Shown: positions 45,663 through 55,157 of the stretch, one piece after another
Layout: every line of letters starts with the position of its first letter
Position numbering within the stretch: the stretch's first letter is position 1
Assembly (NCBI GenBank): GCA_958295665.1
Contig: OY282560.1
Location: forward strand, 190,714,061-190,778,060
Source: Tipula vernalis
Lineage: Eukaryota > Arthropoda > Insecta > Diptera > Tipulidae
Reading direction: 5' to 3'
DNA length: 64,000 nt
The notes under the pieces: model-generated
What the model was told of the DNA's origin: nothing
The model's database searches: none
Seen by the model: the letters and a program-made list of their open reading frames with translations, nothing else
Made by a program: the position numbers and the translations under genes

Positions 45663-46442
45663 TTCTGGAATACGGCCAAGTAGGATGGAACTTGGCAATA
45701 CGTTAACCAATTATGATGTAATTTGACATGTGCATTGGAAATGAAATTCTAAAATGATTTTTAGATGAAGTTATGGAATATTGCAACAACTTTGTTTAAA
45801 AATCACTTTAGAATCACATTTCCACGGCAGATGTCAAATTTCATTCAAATCCGTTAAGAAATAGCCAAAATCCGTCCTAATTGGCCATATTCGAGAATTT
45901 CACCTAAAAATCATTTTAGAATCCCATTTTGAACGCATTTGTCAAATTTAATCATAATCGGTTGAGAAACAGGCAAGTTCCATCATACTTGGCCATATTC
46001 CAGAACTTTATAATACGAATAGCCAAATTCCATCCTACTTGGCCATATTCCAGAACTTTATCCAAAAATCATTTAAGAATCCCATTTCCATCACCCACAT
46101 AAAATTTCAACATAATCGGTTAAGAATTCGCCAAATTCCGTCCTCATTGGCCATATTCCAGAACTTTATTTAATCGGTTAAGAAATAGGCAAATTCTAGC
46201 AATCAGCAAATAGGCACATATCAAATTTCATCATAATCAATTAAGGAATAGCCAAGTTCGCTCGTACTTAGCCATATTTCAGAACTTTATCAAAAATCAT
46301 TTTAAAATCCCATTTCCAATGCACAAGCCAAATTTCATCATAATCGATTGAGAAATAGGCAAGCTCCATCATACTTGGCCACCACCATTTTAGAACCCCA
46401 TTTCCACCGTACTTGTCAAATTTCATCGTAATCGATTGAGAA
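45663..46442. repeat. About 118-bp repeat family: one inverted copy followed by a direct array
   Basis: Direct copies beginning AAAAATCATTTTAGAATCCC, passing through TCAAATTTCATCATAATCGG and ending GGCCATATTCCAGAACTTTA start near 45797, 45905, 46064 and 46284, with partial copies between and after. The segment 45663-45780 is the same unit in reverse orientation, separated from the first direct copy by about 16 bp, so the two could form a long hairpin. Copies differ from each other by substitutions and deletions, so the array is old. The words resemble dispersed insect repeats of unknown class. Confidence 0.8.
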
Positions 46443-47260
46443 TTTCTTCAGTCTTATTTATGATATTGGTTATCCGATCATTGAATACAATAAAAATTCA
46501 GGATCCAATATGTCATCCTTGAGGAACACCCAATGTCACTTTGATAACGTTGGATTTTTTTATTGCCAATTATTACATATTGTAGACGGTTTGTTAAGTA
46601 TGACTTGAACCAATTAATGTATTCTAATGAAAATCCACATTCAAGTCGTCTTTGGAGTGCCTTATGATGACACATAGAATCAAATGCCTTACTAAAATCC
46701 GTATAAGCTACGACTATATGGTGATGTTTTTCTATCTCCCTTATTACTTGGCTGGTGAATTCAACCAGGTCTGTAGATGTAGACCTACCAGGCAAAAACC
46801 CATGCTGGGTGATAGATACAAATATGACTATTGGTGTTGATTTAAAAGCGTTGCATAGAACTAGTTTAGATTAACCAAATTACTCGCAAATGTTTTTAAT
46901 GTAGATGAGGGTACACCATCCGGCCCACATTCGTCCCAAAAACCTCTCAAAGCTGATAGAATGTCTTCATCAGATATGATTGGAGAAGTGATTGGTATGT
47001 TGCTATTGCTTGTTTTATGTATGTAATCAGTACTGGCGGTTTTTCGATAGACATATTGAAAAATGCAGCAAACGTGTCCGCTATTTCCAAAACTGCTTTG
47101 GATTTGTTCTAATTTTTTCTTGGATGCCAGCCACATACGGCTCGTAATTTAATTTGAAATAGACGTCTTTTTCCAAACATGATTTCATCATGTTAACATA
47201 GGCCTTACATTTACGATTTTTTAGATTTATGAGCTGGTCATTGAACTTTGTGGGTCAATA
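46443..47260 (-). pseudogene. Non-LTR reverse transcriptase fragment
   Basis: On the minus strand, KFNDQLINLKNRKCKAYVNMMKS and IRTNPKQFWK (47250-47095) are the linker between endonuclease and RT. DEDILSALRGFWDECGPDGVPSSTLK (46990-46890) is the RT start. QHGFLPGRSTSTDLVEF and VAYTDFSKAFD, with the first catalytic Asp, follow at about 46800-46680, then WFKSYLTNRLQYV. After KIQRYQSDIG the frame reads SSRMTYWILNF-like residues, and the GxPQGS and YADD regions are missing. The copy is therefore truncated in the palm. Clade is uncertain (CR1-like or Jockey-like). Confidence 0.75.
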
Positions 47261-47267
47261 CTTCCCA

Positions 47268-47549
47268 TCACAGAACTGCGTGAAATGCGTGATGCTGAGA
47301 CACATTCTGAGCAACAGCTGCATTGTTCTCGTGTGTATGTGCTGTAAATGGACGTGCACTTGTTGTTTCATCCAATAATAATCTGGTTTCAAGAATTCGT
47401 TTTACAAATTGATCCACAAATTGCCTTGTAGGCATTTCATTTCTACTGAATTTTCCACGTAAATTTCTGATAGTTTGGGTAGAAGACTCACCACTTTGAA
47501 AGTAAGTTTTCAATATTTCCCAATTTTGCTCAAGCGTAAAGCGACCCAT
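47268..47549 (-). pseudogene. DUF4817-type helix-turn-helix head of a mariner-like transposase
   Basis: From the ATG at 47549: MGRFTLEQNWEILKTYFQSG, then STQTIRNLRGKF and PTRQFVDQFVKRILETRLLLD, then a NNAAVAQNVSQH segment. This is the N-terminal HTH module (DUF4817) found on mariner-like transposase-derived proteins of insects. No DDE domain follows: the sequence breaks within a few bases of the non-LTR RT piece (junction about 47261-47268). Either the RT fragment landed here or the two were joined by deletion. Confidence 0.7.
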
Positions 47550-48119
47550 TTCGTAAATGTCAAATATTAAACTAATTTTCTGTCATAACACATCGGACAG
47601 CGAATAAAAAACAAATACTGAATGTTGCTAGAATGTAAATAGCAATGGCTACTTTATTTAATTGAATTGGTGCTCTCATTCTCGTATCACATTTTCTTAC
47701 AACAGCTAATCATTACACTAACTCATTAAACGTTTAGCGGCTCTAATTTGCTGATCAGTGAATTTTTCCAAAAACTATCAAAAAATAATTTCCTTTTTCA
47801 TTTTGTATTTACCATTGCCCAGGTGGTTCTATTGCGCTCAATCCCTAAATTCTGGGAAAAAATTTAAGACAAATACTCAGCTTTTCTTTTATAAGGCAAG
47901 GCTAAGTAATAAGTCTGTTTTACTTATATCGTCATTTTGACCAGTTTTTCCGGGATTTCCGTTGCTCATCATTACTTGAGCATAAATCATTTTACCAAAT
48001 TGTCCATGAGTAGTTGCCGACACTATACGATTTACTTCGGATTGGTTTATCTTAACTGTTTGCTTCCTTAAAAAGCTTGGCAATCACATTCCTTTACTAT
48101 CTTTTACTCTAGTAAAATA
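47550..48119. other. No supported genes
   Basis: A minus-strand frame (48083-47889) with KQTVKINQSEVNRIVSATTHGQFGKMIYAQVMMSNG has a protein-like composition but I do not recognise it. Nothing else is visible. Confidence 0.3.
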
Positions 48120-48560
48120 AAGTATAGTAATCATGAAAATTTTGGACCTTGAGATTTTTAGAAATTTATTTGTTTTGAGGTCCCCTGAGTCCGAAAAAGT
48201 GGGTTTCGAAATGGTGTCTGTCTGTCTGTCTGTCAGTCTGTCAGTCTGTTAGTCTGTCTGTGTTCTCTCTACAGCCCAGATGGTTTAACCAATCGAACTA
48301 AAACTTCAGATTTAAGCTTTTTTGATAAATTGGGAGGTCCTAGTGAATTTTACTCCAAATCGGCTAGCCGGAAGTGGCCACTTCCTTGGCCCAGAAAATT
48401 TATTTTGCAAATATCTTAAAAAGTATAAGGTTTACAAAAAACTACTTCATACAAACTGTTTCCAAAAATTAAAAACAAATAAAAAATTTAAAAAAAAATT
48501 TAAAAATTTAAAAATTTAAAAAAAAAAATTTAAAAAAAAAGTTATAAAAAATAATAAAAT
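48120..48560 (+). repeat. Dispersed-repeat-like block with a (GTCT)n tract
   Basis: A (CTGT/CAGT)n stretch at about 48217-48266 (GTCTGTCTGTCTGTC with CAGTCTGT variants) sits inside sequence ending in A/T-only words (AAATTTAAAA). GTCT-type tetranucleotide cores are known inside non-autonomous Helentrons of flies (DINE-1), so this may be one, but the termini were not identified. A plus-strand Lys-rich frame here is an A-tract artefact. Confidence 0.45.
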
Positions 48561-48643
48561 TTCTCAAAATTCTCTGTTCGTAAAAGAAAGTCGTGTGTTG
48601 GCCACCCCTACATTTTTTTTGTTATTTTGCAACTCAATACCAA

Positions 48644-49290
48644 TCATGCATCCTCTGTAGTTAGCCGGATGGTTTTTTGAACGTGAATGCATTTAGGTTG
48701 GATATTCTGAGCTTTTATACAATTTTTGGTATGATATTTACTGAAATATTTGACATACCTGGGTTCCTTGTTGCAAGATTTTTGCGTATGTCCATAGGCT
48801 TGACTTAGTTTACATTGTGGTATAAGCTTAAACCTTCTTTGAGGCTGAATAACCACCTTATGCATCCGATGTACCTCAATTAATAAATTTTTTCGATATC
48901 TTCATCAGTATCGAAGGTCAACACAAACATGTTGGGAGGTACTTTGCCTCTCTGTTTTAGTTTAATTGATGCTTCAGTTGCCTGAAATCCTTTTTGAAAG
49001 CTCATCAATTATTTTTTCTGGTTTACACGTAGAGTGTAGGTTTTTAGCCATGACCCTTATTGCTCTGGTTTGTTTGTCTTCAAACGTGTACCAAGCATGT
49101 TTTCCTTCGTTTAACATTTTTTTCATTTTTCCGTAAGTTTCACCATTTTCCGAGTTTATTTTGATGGTGTTTACATTCATCACCTTTGCATTAAACTTAT
49201 CAGTAGTAGTTATTGTTTTTATTTTCTTATAGAGTAAATCGTAGTCTTTGACTTCATCTACTACTATTGGTGGAAGAAATATAAACCGTA
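48644..49290 (-). pseudogene. Jockey-like non-LTR gag (ORF1) with zinc knuckles
   Basis: From about 49285 downward the frame reads FLPPIVVDEVKDYDLLYKKI, then HAWYTFEDKQTRAIRVMAKNL, the PRE_C2HC module. An intervening frame has GFQATEASIKLKQRG, PPNMFVLTFDTDEDIEKIY. The next frame holds IPQCKLSQAYGHTQKSC and a second knuckle with HTKNC. The PPIVV start, RRM-like middle and QC..CQ.yGHt..~C knuckles define Jockey-type gag proteins, which package element RNA. Knuckle 1 has Ser in place of the second Cys, and knuckle 2 is also eroded. It lies upstream on the same strand as the RT at 46.4-47.3 kb, so they may have been one element. Confidence 0.75.
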
Positions 49291-49520
49291 AATATATAGA
49301 AAATAATTTTAGAGATTTCCCAAATTTAAAATATTTTAAAATTCTAAATTATTTTTAAAATTTCAATAATTTGAAGAAATTAATGGAAAAGAATTTATTG
49401 AATTTTTCAGTTTTAAATTAATTTAAACATTTTTATTTTACTTTATATTTATAATTTTTATTGTTTTAAAAACTTAAATATTTTAGAAAAATTAAAGAAA
49501 AGGAAAGATTAAAGAAAAAA
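49291..49520. repeat. Very AT-rich degenerate repeat, left block
   Basis: Nearly all A/T. Words such as AAATTATTTTTAAAATTTCAA, TTTGAAGAAAT and AAAAACTTAAATATTT recur, and the same words recur in 52690-53650 on the other side of the Copia cluster. They appear to be one degenerate repeat family. Confidence 0.55.
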
Positions 49521-49639
49521 ATAGTTGAACAATATTCTGTACAACGACAAAGAATATAATGAATACAGTACGAGTATCAGTACAGAAGAGGCAGATTCAA
49601 AACGAAACGAGACAAAAAAATGGAATTTTGGTGTTTGTT

Positions 49640-49940
49640 TGTTTTACGCATTTTTGTGTCGTTTCATGAGACATGATGAACGAATGAATATGGCACTAGT
49701 TGCATGTTGTTTGATGCAAAACTCGATAAAAACTTTTGGGTTGGAGCTATAAACACCGCGGTACACTAGCTTTCGTTAACCACATCGATTATTTGAACGA
49801 AAAACACTTGAAGAGTTGAGGTCCATTGATGATTCGAAAGCGTATAGAGTCTACATTCCTGAAAAGAAAACGACAGTTATCAGTCGTTATGTTGTTTTCT
49901 TCGAGAATCAGTATTATGAAAATCAGTCGCATATGCAGCT
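49640..49940 (+). pseudogene. Copia pol fragment (integrase end/linker)
   Basis: Several frames carry eroded Copia-type words: MNMALVACCLMQNSIKTFGLEL, then SIDDSKAYRVYIPEKKTTVISRYVVFFENQYYE near 49825-49920. The latter matches the Copia block after integrase (kGYRl... SRDV.F.E). No catalytic residues remain. Its order relative to the gag downstream shows it is a separate or rearranged copy. Confidence 0.5.
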
Positions 49941-50159
49941 AAATATGTAGTACAGAGTACTATCACATATTTTCAAAATATGATTCAGTGTGAGATAAGG
50001 AAGAAGAGCAAACTGACAGTATAATCACCAATGAAGATATTATTGTAAATAATAATTTGGTCAGATCCTCAGAAGAAAATGGTGTTATCCTTCATCTGGG
50101 CTGTGATAATCATGATTATAATTCGAAATATAATGATGAAAGATATTTGTCCTGCTCAG

Positions 50160-50815
50160 GAAAGCGCGAAAGGTTTCGATCGGTCAAGAAAGTACATTAC
50201 ACAAATTTTAGCTAGATTTAATATGACTGGTCAGCTATGGCCAGTCAGCAATATTGAAGGTGAAGTATTCGAATTGTCTGCTACTCAAGATAAGAAAGAT
50301 TAATATGAACGTAATGAGGGTATAGCGATGAATGTTATAATTCAACTATTGGATGCAGAGCGTGTAAATCTTGTTTTAACATGCACCACGGCGCCAGAAA
50401 TGATTGAAAAATTGACCAGCATTTATGAAAAGAATTCCGAGAACCGCATAATGAATTTATACAAAGAGTATTTTGCACTAAAAATGAAAGATAAGGAAAC
50501 AGTTGCACATTATGTGTCGAAACCTAATATATTAGTAGCAGAGATTGAAAGTCAAGGTGAAAAGTTATTGAACAAATTGAAAATTGTTCATATTATCAGT
50601 AGTTTACCGCCAAGATTTAATAGAAAACAATAGAAGAGTTCGATATAATAGAAAACAAACTCGTTTAATTGATATTTTGATGTCTTCTTTACAATTGGAA
50701 GACGACAATCTCAAACATTAAATCAAAAGGAAGCACAAACATCGATGAACTAAAAAGGCAGAACAAAGTGCCATTTTTGTAATCAAGTTGGACATTGGGC
50801 ACGCGAATGTGTTTA
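50160..50815 (+). pseudogene. Copia gag with zinc knuckle
   Basis: KGFDRSRKYITQILARFNM and QLWPVSNIEGE (50166-50260) start a Copia-type gag (UBN2-like). After a TAA at about 50302, MNVIIQLLDAERVNLVLTCTTAPEMIEKLTSIYEK and KMKDKETVAHYVSK follow (50328-50520), then SSLPPRF. A CCHC knuckle reads KCHFCNQVGHWAREC at about 50770-50814. Gag is nearly complete with one stop and one shift. The protease expected next is not recognisable before the mariner insertion. Confidence 0.75.
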
Positions 50816-50984
50816 AATAAAGAATCATGCGGAAGCCGAATAAAACAGAAAACTGTCTCAGGTGCTTTAAGTCACATTTCATCGTGAATGTTTCACCGAT
50901 TATCGCAAATGTAAAGAAGGTGGATTAGTTAAAATTGCATATGGTATTCGGGGTACAAATAAGTTAGGAGTTTTTTTTTTATAA

Positions 50985-51632
50985 CTTCGAAGTTTTATTC
51001 AGAGAAATTGGTCCAATGTATTTTATTCAAAGTATTATCCACCGGTAGCTACGACTTTTTCCCATCTTTCAGGCAGCATACGGATTTCGCGTCGAAAAAA
51101 TTCCTCGTCGTTTGGCTTTTTCGTAAGCAGTGAAGTGCTGTTCGGCCAGGCCTATCTTTTGTCATTCTTTAATTGCATCAATTATTGTTGATAACGTTTT
51201 CCAGCGATGGTTTCGTTAGGCTGGAGTAGCTTATTGCCTTTATTATTGCCATGAATATTCGGTTTGGCCGTTGAAGCTGGGGGTCGAGTGGATTTTAGGT
51301 TTCGTAGTGGATTTTGTCTTTGGAGCAGCTGTTCGCACGTGAAAAAACGGCGTTCGACGTCTCTTGGCTTGAGTTCATACGCAACCCAATTTCTTTGTTT
51401 TTGCACCATACCCATGGCCTTGAGACGGTTTTGAATCGCTTGTTGAGTCACTCCCAGGGTTTCAGCGACCACCTCTTGAGTTTGGTATAAATCTTCACTC
51501 AGCGTCTTCAAACTTGACTGGCCTCGCTTCGCGTTTTTTGTCACTGGTGTCAAAATCGTCACTTTTAAAACGCCGGAACCTGTACTCACATGTTTTTATT
51601 GATGGAGCATATTCCCCATATGGTTCACACAG
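50985..51632 (-). pseudogene. Mariner transposase with internal deletions, nested in Copia
   Basis: On the minus strand: YGEYAPSIKTCEYRFRRFKSDDFD (about 51630-51560), then YQTQEVVAETLGVTQQAIQNRLKAMG, the HTH, and NWVAYELKPRDVERRFFTCEQLLQRQ. The sequence then jumps to STAKPNIHG and LLQPNETIAGKRYQQ. This loses the segment with the first catalytic Asp and much of the DDE domain. A C-terminal piece follows with EQHFTAYEKAKRRG and MLPERWEKVVATGG, then YFE (51150-51020). Copia integrase sequence resumes directly at about 51633. Terminal inverted repeats were not identified, though CTTCGAAG sits at the 3' end. Confidence 0.8.
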
Positions 51633-52640
51633 AAATCGATGTCCGCTTCAGATACATGTACTTCTTAAAGTCGAAAAATGAAGTATACATTGGTGCACAA
51701 TACGATTGGCAGCCAAATTAAATGACAATGGTCTTGAATTCGTGAATCGAGATATGATAGATCTATTGTCAGAAGACGGTATTACATGGGAACGTATTCC
51801 TCCATAAACGCCAGAACAAAATCGTCGCATTGAAAGAGACAATAGAACGGTTCAGGAAAGTGCACGAACGATGTTAACTGTAAGTGGTTTACGAAAGTTT
51901 CTTTGGCCTAAAGCAGTTTGAACAGCGGTAAACCTTCGACAAACAGGAAATGTGTTGATAGCACACCATATGAAAAATGGTTTAATTGTAAACCAGATCT
52001 GGGTCATGCAAGAATTTTTAGTAAAGAATGTTTTGTGCAAATTCGAAAACAATTAAAAATGGGATCCAACGAATCGAAAATGGTCGTCGTTAAAATTGAT
52101 AACAAAAACGGTTAAACCGATTATCAAGTAAAATCAGACGATAATCAAGATCGATTTGATGATTGTCAATCAAATTATGCTGACAATGAAAATGGAAATG
52201 ATACAAATCATTGAACAGAATGATACTCAAAATAGCGAGGAAAACGACGACGAAATAATGCTCCAGAATGTTTAATTGAAACTGGTTACTCAACAATTGT
52301 TAACGAACCAGAGAACTGTGAAGAAGCATTACATTGAAGGAATGTAGCAAAAAAATTTCCCAATGTGAAGATGTTGATTTTACTGAGACATTTGTACCGG
52401 TGGTACGATATGATTCCATTCGTGCTATTTTGTCCATCGCAGCAATGGAAGTTTGGGAAATAATGCAATAAGACGTCAAAACTGCGTTTTTAAATGGTGA
52501 TTTGGACACAACCTTTTACACGGAAGTACAAAAAGGTGTCAAAGTGAATGATGAAAAAGTTGTATGTCGCCTCAAGAAAAGTCCTTGTGGATTAAAGCAT
52601 GCATCAAGAGTGTGGAGAAATTTACCAATTTTCTTAAGGA
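51633..52640 (+). pseudogene. Copia integrase C-half and reverse transcriptase start
   Basis: DVRFRYMYFLKSKNEVY is followed by NDNGLEFVNRDMIDLL (integrase second Asp) and GITWERIPP, with a stop where Y is usual. TPEQNRRIERDNRTVQESARTMLTVSGL, carrying the Glu, continues at about 51725-51890. TPYEKWFNCKPDLGHARIF is in the next frame. RT begins with FTETFVPVVRYDSIRAILSIAAME and DVKTAFLNGDL, the first catalytic Asp, near 52375-52510. VCRLKKSPCGLKHASRVW follows to about 52620. The YVDD box and RNase H are absent, so RT is 3'-truncated at the AT-rich repeat block. Confidence 0.8.
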
Positions 52641-52689
52641 CTTCAGCATGATACAATCAATGATGTGTATTTCGAGTAAGATAAAAGCG

Positions 52690-53655
52690 CGACTTAACAG
52701 TCTAAATTATTTTAAAACTTTGAATAATTGGATGAATCTAATTCAACAAAATTTAATGTAATTTTTAGTTTTAAATTATTTTAAACTTTTTAATTTTTTC
52801 TTTTTTTATATTTTCAATTTTTAATTTAATTTAAATTTTTTTAAATTTTTTAAAAACACAAATATATTACAAAAATTTGAACTGTGTATTTTTAAAATGT
52901 TCATAATTTGGTGAAATGAACACAAATCCAAAGAAAAGATTTGAAGGCAATTTCCAGTTAAAATTATCTGCTTTTAACTTTAAAAAATAAAATTGAATCA
53001 TTAAAACTTAATGTTTTTCTAATAATTTTTTAAATATAAAGCACACATTTATAAACATTTTCAGAGAATCTCCAAACATAAAAAATGATTTTTAAAACAA
53101 AATTTAAATTATTTTTAAAATTTCAACATTTTGAAGAATATTGAATTTGCAGTTTTTTTGCAGTTAATTATTTTAGACTTAACACAGATAGTTTAGACAA
53201 ATTTGAACTATTTTTAAATTTTTAATAATTTGATGAAATATTGAAAGAAGAGAATTAAAGTATATTTCCAATTCATATTTTGGACTTTTAACTTTAAAAA
53301 TTTTAATTTTTTTAAAATTCAAACTTAACCATTTCAAAAACTTTATGTTTTTCTAAACATTTAATAATTATAAAGTGAAAAATTGAGAGAATGCTAAATT
53401 TTAAATATTTTAAAAATCAATTTATTTTTAATTTTTAGAATTTAGAAACAAATTAAAAACTTAAATATTTAAACAAATTTAAAGAAGAGAATAGTATAAT
53501 AAATTTCCAGTTATAAAATTTTAATAAGTTTAATTTTGTATTAAATAAAGACATAATAATTAGAAAATTTCCAATTTCTTTATTTTTTTATTTATTATTT
53601 TTGTTTTTAAAAAATTTAAATGATTTCAAAATTATTATTATATTTTATTTTTCAG
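52690..53655. repeat. Very AT-rich degenerate repeat, right block
   Basis: Almost entirely A and T. Recurring words (TTTGAAGAATATTGAAT, AATTTCCAGTTA, TTTTAAATTATTTTAAA, AAAAACTTAAATATTTA) repeat at irregular intervals of about 100-170 bp and match the block at 49291-49520. No gene. Confidence 0.6.
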
Positions 53656-53659
53656 ATAC

Positions 53660-54334
53660 TTTGGAAATCTAGAAAATTGGATTTCAAAAAATTTCCGAAA
53701 TCGATGCTGACTGTGAACATGTCGTCAAAACTTGTACACCATGCCAAGAAACGAGACCAGATCCTACTCAAGCCGAGGTGCGTTTTTGGGATCAACCAAA
53801 ACTCCTTGGTCACGGATTCATATTGATTTCGCTGGTCCATTCCAGAATAAAATATTTTTGATCGTCGTTGATACTTATTCCAAATGGTTGAAAGTAAGCC
53901 ACGTCAAATCAACGTCTACAAATTGTGCAATAGAATCATTACGAGTGCTCTTCGCAACACATGGGCTTCCGGACACCATTGTTTCTGACAATGGAACCCC
54001 TTTCACCTCAGAAGCTTTCGGAGTGTTTTGTGTAGATAATCAAATAGGACATATTCGCTGTACACCTTTTCATCCTTCTTCAAATGAACTGGCTGAAAGA
54101 ATAGTCCAAACCACCAAAAGTTATCTGAAGAAACTTCCGGATAGGTCAGATATTAAACTACATATTGCAAGGTTTTTGATGAGCCAACACATAACTCCTT
54201 CCTCGTCCACGGGACGATCGCCATATGATTTACTGTTTAATCGTCAAATTCAAACATATTTCGATAAGATTCACCCGAACTCCAATAACAAGGCCTATAA
54301 TCCATCATATCGGAATGGGGCTAATTTTATATGA
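53660..54334 (+). pseudogene. Gypsy (Mag-like) integrase fragment
   Basis: After a frameshifted zinc-binding end (CTPCQETRPDPTQAEVRFWDQP across frames, about 53730-53800), the frame reads TPWSRIHIDFAGPF with the first catalytic Asp. IVVDTYSKWLKV, LPDTIVSDNGTPFTS (second Asp) and FHPSSNELAERIVQTTKSYLKKL (Glu) follow, then SSSTGRSPYDLLFNRQI. The HIDFAGPF and HPSSN.LAER wording is typical of Mag-lineage Ty3/Gypsy integrases. The D,D-35-E set is complete. RT, RNase H and LTRs are absent, so this is an isolated piece. Confidence 0.8.
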
Positions 54335-54344
54335 AAGAACACTC

Positions 54345-54640
54345 CTTAATATGTTACTCACATAGCGTGAGCTGGATAATCCTCTGTACAATGAACTTTA
54401 CAAAAATTACCATTTAAATTTTAATCTTATTTCATTGAATTTATCGAAGTCAAGAAATTGAAAATATATCTTGAGGAATATATATGTTTCTTTTAAATTG
54501 GGAAATTTATATTTTAATAATTTTATTTTTATTAAATTTCCTCAAATATTTCCAAATAACAATTTATTTGCCTGCTGTTGCATTTATTTACTAATACATT
54601 TAAATGTTTTGTTATTTGTTGAAAACTTCACACCCGTAAA
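54345..54640. other. AT-rich spacer, no gene
   Basis: It resembles the neighbouring AT-rich repeats in composition (TTTAAATTTTAATC, TTTAATAATTTTATTTT). Nothing else is visible. Confidence 0.4.
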
Positions 54641-55157
54641 TATATAAAAATGTACTGGTTAATTGGAAGGACCTCTCAGTTATCCATTCATAATAAACTT
54701 GTGCTTTATAAAGAAGTACTCAAGCCGGTCTGGACATATGGTATTCAACTATTGGGATGCACCAAAATCAGCAATCAACGGATAATTCAACGATTTCAAA
54801 ATAATGGTACACTCGTAATAGTGACCTTTACAGAGATCTAGGAATAGACACAGTCGCAAGTAAAATAAAGAAATGTGCACAAAACACCAGGAGAGGCTCC
54901 ATCATCACCCTAACATCGAAGCTGCAAGACTACTTCATCAAGAGGGTATAATAAGAAGACTCAAAAGACTAAAACCTTTTGAGTTACCTGAATAGTCCGC
55001 ACAATGCAACATCAACCAAAACAACACTTTATGGAAAGAACTCACATGAGTGCTTTATTAGTATATTTTCAGAGTCAAACGCTGTTAGTCGAAAATGACT
55101 AGTTAATTTGTAAACAATTTATTGTTATCATAAATAAAATATTAAAAAATAAAAAAA
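54641..55157 (+). pseudogene. 3' end of a Jockey-like non-LTR retrotransposon
   Basis: MYWLIGRTSQLSIHNKLVLYKEVLKPVWTYGIQLLG, then SNQRIIQRFQN, is the conserved C-terminal segment of Jockey polymerases (WLigR.S.Ls..NK..LYK..LkPvWtYGiQLwG). In a shifted frame DLGIDTVASKIKKC and, later, RRLKRLKPFEL end the protein near 54990. The 3' UTR contains GTTAGTCGAAAATGACTAG, a small hairpin, and terminates in ATAAATAAAATATTAAAAAATAAAAAAA at 55157. It is a 5'-truncated insertion; RT catalytic motifs are missing. Confidence 0.8.

Noticed and set aside
48322..48519. Lysine-rich small protein
   Set aside because: The second half is an A-run/AAATTTAAA simple repeat read as Lys and Phe; not a gene.
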